This document shows, piece by piece, positions 44,135 to 52,312 of a stretch of DNA of 64,000 bases. Each line of letters begins with the position of its first letter. Positions within the stretch are counted from its first letter, which is position 1. The stretch is from Novosphingobium sp. (lineage in GTDB: Bacteria; Pseudomonadota; Alphaproteobacteria; Sphingomonadales; Sphingomonadaceae): assembly GCA_024236235.1 (NCBI GenBank), contig JACKKV010000001.1:124001-188000 (forward strand). The letters run 5' to 3'. The translations under genes were made by a program, and so were the position numbers. The notes beneath the pieces are model-generated. The model saw nothing but the letters and a program-made list of their open reading frames with translations, made no database searches and had not been told where the DNA came from.

Positions 44135-45286
44135 ATGGCCCGAAAATTCCTCTACCTCGTCGCCATCGCCATCATTCTGGTGATCGCAGGCCTGTTCGTA
44201 TTGCGCATCTGGTCGAATGAACTGACCCGGTTTGCCTTCGTTCCGCGCCGCGGTTTCGAACAGCAGCAACCGCTCGATGACAATGCCTATAATGATCCGG
44301 CGATGTGGTTCTCCCGCCCTGGGCTCGGCACCGGCGATCCGGCGCGCTGGCAACCGGCGATGGCGGAACAGGATCGCGCCGGACTGTCCACCCCGGCCGA
44401 TCCCGCGCCTGCGCCCCCGCCTGCCTTTGCTGTGTTCTACATTCACCCGACCAGCTATCTGGCAACCAGCCACTGGAACGCACCGCTCGACGATGCGGAA
44501 TCGCAGGACCGGGCGCGCAATCTCATTCACCTCACCGCCAGCCCGTTCAACGCCGCCCGCGAGATCTGGGTGCCGCGCTATCGTCAGGCAGCGTTCGGGG
44601 CGTTCCTGACTGACACGCCGGATGGCGACAAGGCGATTGACGCCGCCTATACCGACGTCAAGCAGGCCTTTGCCTTCTTCCTTTCAAGCATTGACCGGGA
44701 AACGCCGATCGTCCTTGCCGGGCACAGTCAGGGCGCGCTGCACCTGCTGCGCCTGCTGCGCGAACATGTGAAAGGAACGCCCGAGGCGGGGCGCATCGCG
44801 GCGGCGTATGCTGTCGGCTGGCCGGTTTCACTGTCGCACGATCTGCCCGAACTTGGCCTGCAACCCTGCGCACAAGCGGATCAGAGCGGCTGCATCGCCA
44901 GCTGGATGAGCTTTGCCGAACCTGCCGACCCTGGCCTGGCGCTGGCCAAATTCAGCGAAACGTCGGGCTTCGATGGCAAGCCGCGCGGCGAGGACGCAAT
45001 CCTGTGCTTCAATCCGTTGACCGGAACCGCCGGCGGCACTGCTGATGCCGGGCTGAATCGCGGCACGCTGGTGCCCGATCTGCAGATGAAGAGCGGGACA
45101 TTGCGCCCCGCGATGGTGCCGGCAAGATGCGATTCGCGCGGCCTGCTGCTGATCGGTCAGCCACCCGAGATGGGCAATCTCGTCTTCCCCGGGAACAATT
45201 ACCACGTCTACGACATCCCCCTGTTCTGGGAGAATCTGCGCCTGGATGCGATCCGCCGGGTAAACGCATGGGCGGGCGGACATTGA
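44135..45286 (+). CDS. DUF3089 alpha/beta-hydrolase-like protein
   Basis: A 383-aa protein with an N-terminal membrane helix (LYLVAIAIILVIAGLFVLRIW) that may act as signal anchor. DUF3089 segments include FAVFYIHPTSYLATSHWNAP and WVPRYRQAAFGAF. The nucleophile elbow is LAGHSQGALHLLRLL. The function of the family is not established; lipase-like activity is inferred from the fold. It follows lepB by nine bases and overlaps ruvX. Confidence 0.85.
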   Translation: MARKFLYLVAIAIILVIAGLFVLRIWSNELTRFAFVPRRGFEQQQPLDDNAYNDPAMWFSRPGLGTGDPARWQPAMAEQDRAGLSTPADPAPAPPPAFAVFYIHPTSYLATSHWNAPLDDAESQDRARNLIHLTASPFNAAREIWVPRYRQAAFGAFLTDTPDGDKAIDAAYTDVKQAFAFFLSSIDRETPIVLAGHSQGALHLLRLLREHVKGTPEAGRIAAAYAVGWPVSLSHDLPELGLQPCAQADQSGCIASWMSFAEPADPGLALAKFSETSGFDGKPRGEDAILCFNPLTGTAGGTADAGLNRGTLVPDLQMKSGTLRPAMVPARCDSRGLLLIGQPPEMGNLVFPGNNYHVYDIPLFWENLRLDAIRRVNAWAGGH

Positions 45287-45750
45287 TCACCACAATCGCG
45301 GCGGAATTTCGCGATGCGCTGCCGCAGGGCGGCGTGCTGCTTGGTCTCGATCACGGCACGAAAACGATCGGAACCGCCTTTTGCGACAGCGGCTGGCATT
45401 TTGCCTCGCCCGGCAAGACCCTGCCGCGCGGGAAATTCGCCCGCGACAAGGCGGCGCTCGAACTGCTGATTGCAGAACGCGGCGTGGCGGGCATCGTCAT
45501 TGGCCTGCCGCTCAACATGGATGGCAGCGAAGGCCCGCGCGCGCAGGCAGCCCGCGCCTTTGCGCGCAACCTGTCGGTGCTGGGCCTGCCGATCCTGCTG
45601 TGGGACGAACGCTGGTCCACCGCCAGCGCGGAACGGGGGTTGATCGAACAGGACATGAGCCGCGCCAAGCGGGCGGAACGGATCGATTCGGCTGCAGCGG
45701 CCGTGATCCTGCAGGGCGCGATTGACGCGCTGGCCGGATCGGCGGCCTGA
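45268..45750 (+). CDS. ruvX: Putative pre-16S rRNA nuclease / Holliday junction resolvase (YqgF family)
   Basis: A 160-aa RNase-H-fold protein. LGLDHGTKTIGTAFCDS carries the first catalytic Asp, VIGLPLNMDGSEGPRAQ the middle motif, and RIDSAAAAVILQGAID the last. ATG 45268 overlaps the DUF3089 gene by 19 bases; TTG 45283 is an alternative start that gives a TTGA overlap. It converges on the cupin-like gene with ten bases between. Confidence 0.94.
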   Translation: MGGRTLITTIAAEFRDALPQGGVLLGLDHGTKTIGTAFCDSGWHFASPGKTLPRGKFARDKAALELLIAERGVAGIVIGLPLNMDGSEGPRAQAARAFARNLSVLGLPILLWDERWSTASAERGLIEQDMSRAKRAERIDSAAAAVILQGAIDALAGSAA

Positions 45751-45760
45751 CTGCCCGAAC

Positions 45761-46663
45761 TCAGGCGGTCTGCAAGGCGGCGCGGCGCGCCCGCGCCTCC
45801 ATCGCCACCATCCGGTTGCCAGACGCTTCGGCCCGGCGCCACAGGGCATCGCGCGCTGCCAGATCGCAAAGCGCGGCCGCCTGCGCATCCCATGCAACCA
45901 AACGCATCCGGTCGCTGGGGTGATGGCCGCCGAAGCGCTCGGCCAGGTCCAGCGCCTCCTCTCCGCCCAGCGCGACCGCGATCCGCAGGAAGATTTCACT
46001 GGCCCCGTGATTGAGAATCGCGCTGACCTCGTCCTTCTCCGTGTCGAACCGATATTGATCGAACCAGGCCTGGCTGGGGCGCATGTGCATGATATTAAGC
46101 GAGACTGACAGCGCATCTGGGGGGAGCTGGCTGTGCACATCGCGATGCGCGCGGTAATGCATCAGCTTGCCGGGTTCGAGGCGGCTGCGCTCCACAAACC
46201 GCAGTTCGGCCCTCTCGCCGGTCCAGCCATGCAGTCGCTCGTAATCGAACTCGTAATAGTCGCTCCAGTAGCCGGGTCCGAAATAGCCGACGGTCAGAAA
46301 ATCGAAATTGTGATCGTGCGGTACGCCATACACAAAGGTTCCACCGCCGCTGGCACGAAACATGTACTCATCTTGCGAAGGCCAGATATTGGCGCGCAGG
46401 AAGAAATCACCCGACGGGCGCGAGAGCATGATGACCTGCGGGCCATAGGCGCTCTGTTCCGGGTCTTCGCGATGGCGCTCCGCCAGCCGCTTCAGCATGA
46501 TGTCGCCCAGAAAGGTGCGATTGTTGCCCAGTCGCCGCAGCCAGCTGGCTGCATGGGCGAGGCTGGCTTCATCCTCAGGCTCGAACCCGGATTCGCCCAG
46601 CGCGGCAATGCATTCGGCAAGTTCGCAGCAGCCGCTGTCCGCACTTTCGATTATGCGGGGCAT
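45761..46663 (-). CDS. Cupin-like putative metalloenzyme in a peptide operon
   Basis: A 300-aa soluble protein. Residues ~75-195 look like a single beta-barrel with a metal site: PHDHNFDFLTVGYFGPGYW gives His116 and His118, the acidic YYEFD follows (Glu138), and a later strand has His173 and His177 (YRAHRDVHSQLPPDALSVS), the pattern of cupin/cysteine-dioxygenase-type enzymes. The N-terminal ~70 and C-terminal ~100 residues are helical and Ala/Leu-rich. I do not recognise a named family. ATG 46663 has GGAGG eight bases upstream and overlaps the preceding gene by 13 bases. The operon context suggests action on, or with, the 52-aa peptide. Confidence 0.65.
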   Translation of the reverse strand: MPRIIESADSGCCELAECIAALGESGFEPEDEASLAHAASWLRRLGNNRTFLGDIMLKRLAERHREDPEQSAYGPQVIMLSRPSGDFFLRANIWPSQDEYMFRASGGGTFVYGVPHDHNFDFLTVGYFGPGYWSDYYEFDYERLHGWTGERAELRFVERSRLEPGKLMHYRAHRDVHSQLPPDALSVSLNIMHMRPSQAWFDQYRFDTEKDEVSAILNHGASEIFLRIAVALGGEEALDLAERFGGHHPSDRMRLVAWDAQAAALCDLAARDALWRRAEASGNRMVAMEARARRAALQTA

Positions 46664-47628
46664 GGCATGTCCTCCGCTTCCAGCATCCCGGCAAGCACGG
46701 GATAGGCTTCAAGCAATTGCGCGCGCAACGCCCCGGCTGGCGCAGCCAGCACATCGCCCGGATCTGCTGCAATCGCGCATAATGCGCGGAACCCCGCCCC
46801 ACTATCCAGTGCAAGGCATTCGCGCAGTGCCTGCCAGCGCAAGCTCTCGCCGCCCTCGCCGCTCATCCTTGCCATCAATGGCACGGCATCGGCGCGCTTC
46901 ATTCGCCCCAGCAGTGCCAGCATCAGTTCCTGAGCGCTTTCGCCGATTGTCCCGGCGGATTGATGCACCAGCCGCCCGTCGCTCAACGCATATTCGCGCG
47001 ATGGCCCTGGCTCCTGCGCGGTGCGCATCAGGCGCAAGGTCACCATCGCGCCATCTACCCGCTCGACCAGCAAGGCCTGTCGCGCGGTGTCAATGTCCAG
47101 TATCTGGCCCGGCTGGAAATGCAGCAACCGCGACGAAAGCGGGCCATCGGAATGCGCACGTTCGACCAGCCGCCCTTCGCCGCGACCGGCAATCACCAGT
47201 TCCCGCCGTTCCCCTTCGGCAAATCCGGCAGACTGGGGAGCAGGACGTTCAGCCAGCCGCGCACCGTCGAACAGCACGAGCGAGAGAGTGGCGCGCCCGC
47301 TCGCCGCCAGCATCAGCGTCATAACCGAGCCATTGGCGGAATAGCGCGAAGGCACCTGGGCCAGCGGTTCGCGCGCCAGCACCGCAAGAAAATGTTCGAC
47401 GAAGGCGCGCGCCAGCTTCTGTCCTGCGCCGTCTGGCGCAAACAGGGTGACGAGCGCCGGACATTGCGCAAGCCCTGCGCCTTCGCCGAACACCCTGATC
47501 CCGGCAGCGACATCACGCCAGCACGATTGCTGGCGCCATGCGGCGGCTGCCTCGACCATTGCGTGCTGAGCCTGGCGTTGCGCTTCGTCATTGGTCCGCA
47601 TCGCCCACAGCGCTGGGTCAATCCGCAT
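46651..47628 (-). CDS. Unrecognised 325-aa protein in the peptide operon
   Basis: A 325-aa soluble protein without signal peptide or membrane segments. The first ~100 residues are helical (EAQRQAQHAMVEAAAAWRQQ), the middle third is rich in short strands (RRELVIAGRGEGRLVE, ILDIDTARQALLVERVDGA), and the last ~90 residues are again helical and HEAT-like (VPLMARMSGEGGESLRWQAL). No catalytic motif is evident. ATG 47628 has AGGAG eight bases before it. It lies 28 bases after the small peptide gene and overlaps the cupin-like gene, so the three form one operon. It might be a peptide-binding partner or scaffold, but this is inference. Confidence 0.6.
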   Translation of the reverse strand: MRIDPALWAMRTNDEAQRQAQHAMVEAAAAWRQQSCWRDVAAGIRVFGEGAGLAQCPALVTLFAPDGAGQKLARAFVEHFLAVLAREPLAQVPSRYSANGSVMTLMLAASGRATLSLVLFDGARLAERPAPQSAGFAEGERRELVIAGRGEGRLVERAHSDGPLSSRLLHFQPGQILDIDTARQALLVERVDGAMVTLRLMRTAQEPGPSREYALSDGRLVHQSAGTIGESAQELMLALLGRMKRADAVPLMARMSGEGGESLRWQALRECLALDSGAGFRALCAIAADPGDVLAAPAGALRAQLLEAYPVLAGMLEAEDMPCPA

Positions 47629-47656
47629 CGCCAGTCTCCTCAGCTCATGCGCCTGT

Positions 47657-47815
47657 TCAGATCAGGCCCGAAACCGGGAAGGTTTCGTAAAGATAGGTCA
47701 TCATGATGACGATGTGGTCGTCCGTGCCCGGCAAGCCGGCGTTGCCGCTGCCGAACAGGCCGGTCAGCGTGTCGAGGTCAGGCAGTTGGGACAGATCGAT
47801 TTGAGGCAGTTTCAT
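47657..47815 (-). CDS. 52-aa peptide, candidate modified-peptide precursor
   Basis: A short gene of 52 codons. The N-terminal half (KLPQIDLSQLPDLDTLTGLF) is acidic and amphipathic, with Leu-Pro repeats. A Gly/Ser/Asn hinge follows (GSGNAGLPG), and the C-terminal 22 residues are hydrophobic with one His and two Tyr (TDDHIVIMMTYLYE) ending VSGLI. There is no Cys and no signal peptide. The ribosome-binding site GGGGAG is eight bases before ATG 47815, and the gene is the first of the operon, 108 bases after the cysG-like gene. The leader-hinge-core layout resembles precursors of modified peptides; a small structural protein is an alternative. Confidence 0.65.
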   Translation of the reverse strand: MKLPQIDLSQLPDLDTLTGLFGSGNAGLPGTDDHIVIMMTYLYETFPVSGLI

Positions 47816-47923
47816 GGAAAGGTCTCCCCTGGTTGGCGAGGCAATTTCGCCTCAGGGGGATGCTGCCGGGGGAGCGCGCGCAGATTAAATTAAAAGATTG
47901 TAATCGCCGCAATTCTGCGGGTT

Positions 47924-48694
47924 TCAGGCTGATTTCAGCACGATCGAAAGCATGTCTTGCGCCGCCGTAGCCTGCGCCAGCGGCCGACGCGCGGCATCGG
48001 CGCGGGCACGATCGAGAATCGCCGGCGCGATGGAATCATCGTGATAAATCACATCTGCCATGCCCAGCAGCCGGGCCTGCCGCAGCGTAAGATCGTCCGG
48101 ATCGGCGCTGGCGATGGCCAGTTCAAACAGGCCCGATGCCCCCTGCCCATCCGGCTGATCCAGCCATTGCGTGACCGCGTCATCACCATGTCCGCGCAGC
48201 GGGTCGAGCCTGCCGCCCTCGCCCAGCGCCCTATCAAGTGCATTGCGCCGCGCTCCGGCATCAGGCCAGCGCGCCCGCATGGCGTCACGCGCACCCTCCA
48301 GCGCCGCAGCAAGGCGTCCCAGACCCTGGGGCAGGAGTGCTTCCAGCCGCAGCCGAAGATGCTTGGCAAGCCCTGCCGACGCGCCGCTAGTCCCGATTGC
48401 CAGCAAAACCGGATCACGCTCCAGCAGGCTGGGTACCGTAAAATCGCACAGTTCCGGCCGGTCGACCGCATTCACCAGCAGGCCCAGGCCGCGCAAGCGC
48501 ATCGCTGCCGCGCGCGCCTCGCGCTCATCCTCCAGCGCAATGAAGGCCAGCCGGGCATGATGTGCCTCCGGCTCCCCGACCGGGATGCCGCCGGCCCGCT
48601 CCACCAGGCGGCGCTTTGCCGTCGCTGTGTCACCATCGCCCAGAACTACTACCCGCTGCCCCGTGATGCGGTGGAAGAGCGGCAGGCTGCGCAT
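47924..48694 (-). CDS. Siroheme synthase N-terminal domain (precorrin-2 dehydrogenase/ferrochelatase) with SUMT remnant
   Basis: A 256-aa protein. The N-terminal ~150 residues match the CysG dehydrogenase/ferrochelatase: VVVLGDGDTATAKRRLVERAGG, LVNAVDRPELCDFTVPSLL and TSGASAGLAKHLRLRLEALLP. The last ~60 residues (SADPDDLTLRQARLLGMADVIYHD, then ILDRARADA) correspond to the first part of the uroporphyrinogen-III methyltransferase domain but stop before its SAM-binding core. It would therefore oxidise precorrin-2 and insert iron but needs a separate SUMT. It overlaps lysA by one base. Confidence 0.85.
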   Translation of the reverse strand: MRSLPLFHRITGQRVVVLGDGDTATAKRRLVERAGGIPVGEPEAHHARLAFIALEDEREARAAAMRLRGLGLLVNAVDRPELCDFTVPSLLERDPVLLAIGTSGASAGLAKHLRLRLEALLPQGLGRLAAALEGARDAMRARWPDAGARRNALDRALGEGGRLDPLRGHGDDAVTQWLDQPDGQGASGLFELAIASADPDDLTLRQARLLGMADVIYHDDSIAPAILDRARADAARRPLAQATAAQDMLSIVLKSA

Positions 48695-49953
48695 CAGGCC
48701 AGCCAGTCCGGCACATGCTCCGCCGCCAGAATGGCCGCCGGGTCGATCCGGTCAGCGACAATGGCATAGCGGCTGCCGTCCACCATCACCTCAGGCACCA
48801 GCGGACGGCTGTTGTATGTGTTGGCCATGGTCGCGCCATAGGCACCGGCAGTACGAAAAACCGCAAGATCGCCCGCAGCGACTGCATCGATATCGCGTTC
48901 CTTCGCGAAAGTGTCGGAGCTTTCGCAGATCGGGCCGACGACGCTGGCCACCATACGCCTGCCACTGGGCCGCACCGCAACGAAATCATGCCAGGCATCG
49001 TAGAGCGCGGGCCGGGCGAGGTCGTTCATGGCCGCGTCCACCACCACGAAGGGGCAATTCACTCCGGCCTTCACCCGAATCACGCGGGTAACCAGTACCC
49101 CCGTATTGCCGGCGATCACCCGCCCCGGCTCAAACATCAGCGTAACGTCCCAGTCCCGGGTCGCTTCGGCGACCATCGCGGCATATTCGGCAGGGCTGGG
49201 GAATGTCTCGTCCGCCCGGTAAGGGACGCCCAGCCCGCCGCCAAGATCCATATGCGTGACGCAAAGCCCCTGGCCCCGCAACAGGCGCATCAATTCGCCC
49301 ATGCGGGCAAAGGCATCGCGCAAAGGTTCTAGCCGGGCAAGCTGGCTGCCGATATGCACCGCCAGACCGCGCATCTCGATCCCCGGCAGCGCGGACAGCC
49401 GCGCATAGATCTCGGCCGCCCGCTCATAGGATACGCCGAACTTGTTTTCCGCCTTGCCGGTGGAAATCTTGGCATGCGTCCCCGCCTCGACATCGGGATT
49501 CACGCGCAGAGCCGCAACGGCGCGAATACCGCGCGCGGCCGCAAGCGCGGCGAGCTCTGCGCCCTCCTCCTCGCTTTCGAGGTTGAACTGCCCGATCCCT
49601 GCTTCCAGCCCTGCAGCCAGTTCCGCAGCGCTCTTGCCGACACCTGAAAAGACGATGTCCTGCGCGCGCATGCCAGCAGCCAGCGCCCGACGCATTTCTC
49701 CTTCGGACACCACATCGGCACCATAACCTTCGCGCTGCAGCACTTTCAGCACGGCCAGATTCGGGTTCGACTTGACCGCAAAGGCCAGGTGCACGCGCGG
49801 CAGGATCGACAGCGCATCGCGGAACACCCGGGCATGGCGAGTCAGCGTGGCGTGCGAATAGATATAGACCGGCGTGCCGACTTCGTCCGCGATCCGGTCG
49901 ATCGGTACATCCTCCGCATGCAGGATGCCGTGCTTCAGCTGGAAATGATCCAC
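48694..49953 (-). CDS. lysA: Diaminopimelate decarboxylase
   Basis: A 419-aa PLP enzyme that makes lysine from meso-diaminopimelate. The PLP Lys lies in HLAFAVKSNPNLAVLK. GLAVHIGSQLARLEPLRDAF, HMDLGGGLGVPY, MFEPGRVIAGNTG and CESSDTFAKERD follow in the usual order. A small LptM-like lipoprotein and argH lie upstream in the same direction with 3- and 1-base spacing, forming the widespread argH-lptM-lysA unit. Confidence 0.97.
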   Translation of the reverse strand: MDHFQLKHGILHAEDVPIDRIADEVGTPVYIYSHATLTRHARVFRDALSILPRVHLAFAVKSNPNLAVLKVLQREGYGADVVSEGEMRRALAAGMRAQDIVFSGVGKSAAELAAGLEAGIGQFNLESEEEGAELAALAAARGIRAVAALRVNPDVEAGTHAKISTGKAENKFGVSYERAAEIYARLSALPGIEMRGLAVHIGSQLARLEPLRDAFARMGELMRLLRGQGLCVTHMDLGGGLGVPYRADETFPSPAEYAAMVAEATRDWDVTLMFEPGRVIAGNTGVLVTRVIRVKAGVNCPFVVVDAAMNDLARPALYDAWHDFVAVRPSGRRMVASVVGPICESSDTFAKERDIDAVAAGDLAVFRTAGAYGATMANTYNSRPLVPEVMVDGSRYAIVADRIDPAAILAAEHVPDWLA

Positions 49954-49956
49954 CGC

Positions 49957-50196
49957 TTATCCTTCCGGCGGAAGGTCGAACGGGTCAGTCTCGCGCTCTT
50001 CCGATCGCCTGCGCAATTCGATGCTGCGCCCCAGATCGGCCTGTGCGGGCACTTCCAGCAGCTCCTTGGCGCTGTGCGGAGCATCCGCGCCATAAGGCGC
50101 CGGTGGCAGGCTCGCATCCACGGCGGGCTTCAATTCGCCGCGGCTGCCGCAGGCGGACAGCGCCAGTGCCAGCACAACGAAGATTGCCAGACGCAT
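49957..50196 (-). CDS. Small LptM-like lipoprotein
   Basis: A 79-aa lipoprotein with signal peptide and lipobox LSAC (RLAIFVVLALALSACGSRGELK). The short Gly/Lys-containing segment after the Cys is followed by a Pro-rich and charged tail. Position between argH and lysA and the size match LptM/YifL proteins that assist LptD folding, but the mature sequence is not closely conserved. The start overlaps the argH stop by one base. Confidence 0.75.
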   Translation of the reverse strand: MRLAIFVVLALALSACGSRGELKPAVDASLPPAPYGADAPHSAKELLEVPAQADLGRSIELRRRSEERETDPFDLPPEG

Positions 50197-51602
50197 CAGA
50201 GCGATTCTCCTTCCAGGGCGGCCATGGCCTCGGCAACGCGAAGGCGGACCTGATCGGGCGCGGTCCCGCCATGGCTCGCGCGCGAGGCGACTGATGCATC
50301 GACTGAGAGCGCGTTGAACACGCGCTCGTCAACCCTTGCGTCAATCGCCTTCAATTGTTCGAGCGAAAGCGCATCGAGCGCCACGCCCTGCTGTTCCGCC
50401 AGCTTGACCGCAGCGCCGGTGATATGATGCGCCTCGCGGAAGGGAATGTCCGCCTCGCGAACCAGCCAGTCAGCCAGATCAGTCGCCGTGGCATAGCCAA
50501 GCTCCGCCGCCTGCCGCATCCGTTCGGTACGAAACGCGCTGTCCGCCACCATCCCGGTCATCGCGGCGATGGACAGGCCCAGCAGGCCCGCCGCCTCGAA
50601 CACCGGCGGCTTGTCGTCCTGCATGTCCTTCGAATAGGCGAGCGGAAGCCCTTTCATCGTCACCATCAGGCTGGTGAGGCAGCCGACAATCCGCCCGGCA
50701 TGGCCGCGCACCAGCTCCGCCGCGTCGGGGTTCTTCTTCTGCGGCATGATCGAACTGCCGGTGCTGAGCGCATCGGGCAGCGCGACGAAGCTGAACGGCT
50801 GGCTTGCCCAGATGATGAACTCCTCAGCCAGTCGCGAAAGATGCAGCGAACACTGCGCCGCCGCCTGCAGGTAATCGAGCGCGAAATCCCGGTCGGACAC
50901 GGCATCGAGGCTGTTTGCCGTCGGGCCATCGAACCCGAGCGCCGCCGCCGTCGCCTTCCGGTCAATCGGAAAGCCGGTGCCGGCCAGCGCAGCCGAACCA
51001 AGCGGGCATTCGTTCATCCGCGCCCGCGCATCGGCAAAGCGGCTGCGATCGCGCCGCACCATTTCATAATAGGCCATCAGATGATGCCCCAGCGTCACCG
51101 GCTGCGCGGTCTGCAGATGCGTGAAGCCGGGCATGATGCTGTCAGCATGTTCGCCCGCGCGCATGACCAGCGCCCGTTGCAGGGCCGCCAGCCCCGCGTC
51201 GGCCTGATCGATCGCATCGCGCACCCACAGGCGAAAATCCGTCGCCACCTGGTCATTGCGGCTGCGGGCGGTGTGCAGCCGCCCGGCCGCAGGGCCAATC
51301 AGCTCCGCCAGCCGACTTTCCGTGGTCATGTGAATATCTTCAAGGTCCCAGTTTTCGGGAACGCCCTGCGCCTCATATTCGGCGGCGACCTGGTCCAGCC
51401 CGGCGCTGATGACATCCATGTCGCCCGTCGAAACGATGCCCTGCGCCCCCAGCATGGCGACATGCGCCTTGGACGCGGCGATATCCTGACGCCATAGCGC
51501 CTTGTCGAACGGAATAGAGGCGTTGATTTCGCGCATGATCGCGCTAGGCCCTTCAGCGAACCGGCCACCCCACATCTTGTTGGAGCTTTCCGTGCCCCGC
51601 AT
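50196..51602 (-). CDS. argH: Argininosuccinate lyase
   Basis: A 468-aa fumarase/aspartase-superfamily enzyme that cleaves argininosuccinate to arginine and fumarate. KMWGGRFAEGPSAIMREINAS at the N-terminus, TARSRNDQVATDFRLW and the signature GSSIMPQKKNPDAAELVRGH are intact. ATG 51602 has GAAGG upstream but overlaps the start codon of the divergent tlpA-like gene; ATG 51575 (directly before WGGRF) would avoid the overlap. Confidence 0.95.
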   Translation of the reverse strand: MRGTESSNKMWGGRFAEGPSAIMREINASIPFDKALWRQDIAASKAHVAMLGAQGIVSTGDMDVISAGLDQVAAEYEAQGVPENWDLEDIHMTTESRLAELIGPAAGRLHTARSRNDQVATDFRLWVRDAIDQADAGLAALQRALVMRAGEHADSIMPGFTHLQTAQPVTLGHHLMAYYEMVRRDRSRFADARARMNECPLGSAALAGTGFPIDRKATAAALGFDGPTANSLDAVSDRDFALDYLQAAAQCSLHLSRLAEEFIIWASQPFSFVALPDALSTGSSIMPQKKNPDAAELVRGHAGRIVGCLTSLMVTMKGLPLAYSKDMQDDKPPVFEAAGLLGLSIAAMTGMVADSAFRTERMRQAAELGYATATDLADWLVREADIPFREAHHITGAAVKLAEQQGVALDALSLEQLKAIDARVDERVFNALSVDASVASRASHGGTAPDQVRLRVAEAMAALEGESL

Positions 51603-52170
51603 GTCATCACCTTCGCTCACATTCGCCGTCCTGGGCCTCGCCCTCACAAGTGCTGGCTGCGATAGGCAAAGCGAGGCTCCGGCGCAACCGAATGCGCGCG
51701 AAACACGCGTTGCGGATGGCAGCGTGGACACCAGTCATGCCGGAACCGCGATGCCCGACTTCCGTTTTACCGATCCGGCCGGCAAGGTGCTGGAACTGAA
51801 GGCGTTGCGCGGAACCCCGGTTCTGCTCAACCTCTGGGCGACATGGTGCGCGCCATGCGTCACTGAAATGCCGATGCTTGACCAGCTGGCGGGGCGAATG
51901 AAAGGCAGGTTGCGGGTCGTGACGGTCAGCCAGGACATGGAAGGGGAAAAGGCGGTCGCGCCCTTCTTCGCCGCGCGCACATTCGCGCATCTCGAACCCT
52001 GGCTGGACCCGGAAAGCGAACTTGCCTTCCATTTCGGCGGCGCGAACCTGCCGATGAGCGTGCTTTACGATGCCAGCGGCAGGGAAGTCTGGCGCTTGGC
52101 GGGCGATTTCGACTGGACCAGCACCGAGGCCACCCGATTGATCGACCTGGCCATGCCAGACCCGGGTTGA
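51601..52170 (+). CDS. TlpA-like thioredoxin-fold lipoprotein
   Basis: A 189-aa protein with signal peptide and lipobox TSAGC (residues ~14-18) and a thioredoxin domain carrying WATWCAPC. The PDFRFTDPAGKVLELKALRG entry and FDWTSTEATRLI end are typical of TlpA/ResA-type reductases that keep periplasmic cysteines reduced, for example for cytochrome or CuA-site assembly. The start codon overlaps that of argH on the opposite strand within a CATG. The frame continues upstream; ATG 51601 starts the signal peptide. Confidence 0.88.
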   Translation: MSSPSLTFAVLGLALTSAGCDRQSEAPAQPNARETRVADGSVDTSHAGTAMPDFRFTDPAGKVLELKALRGTPVLLNLWATWCAPCVTEMPMLDQLAGRMKGRLRVVTVSQDMEGEKAVAPFFAARTFAHLEPWLDPESELAFHFGGANLPMSVLYDASGREVWRLAGDFDWTSTEATRLIDLAMPDPG

Positions 52171-52226
52171 CGCTGCGCCATTGACGGGACGGAAAATTGG
52201 CTTAAAGGCGCGGTTTCCGGCGCGCC

Positions 52227-52302
52227 GGGCGGTTAGCTCAGTTGGTAGAGCATCTCGTTTACACCGAGAGGGTCAGCGGTTCGAGCCCGTTACCGCCCAC
52301 CA
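52227..52302 (+). tRNA. tRNA-Val (anticodon UAC)
   Basis: A 76-base cloverleaf: acceptor GGGCGGT/ACCGCCC, D-arm GCTC/GAGC, anticodon stem TCTCG/CGAGA with loop TTTACAC, T-arm GGTTCGAGCCC, CCA encoded. It lies after the tlpA-like gene and ten bases before the end of the receptor gene on the other strand. Confidence 0.96.
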
Positions 52303-52312
52303 TTTTCCCCGA

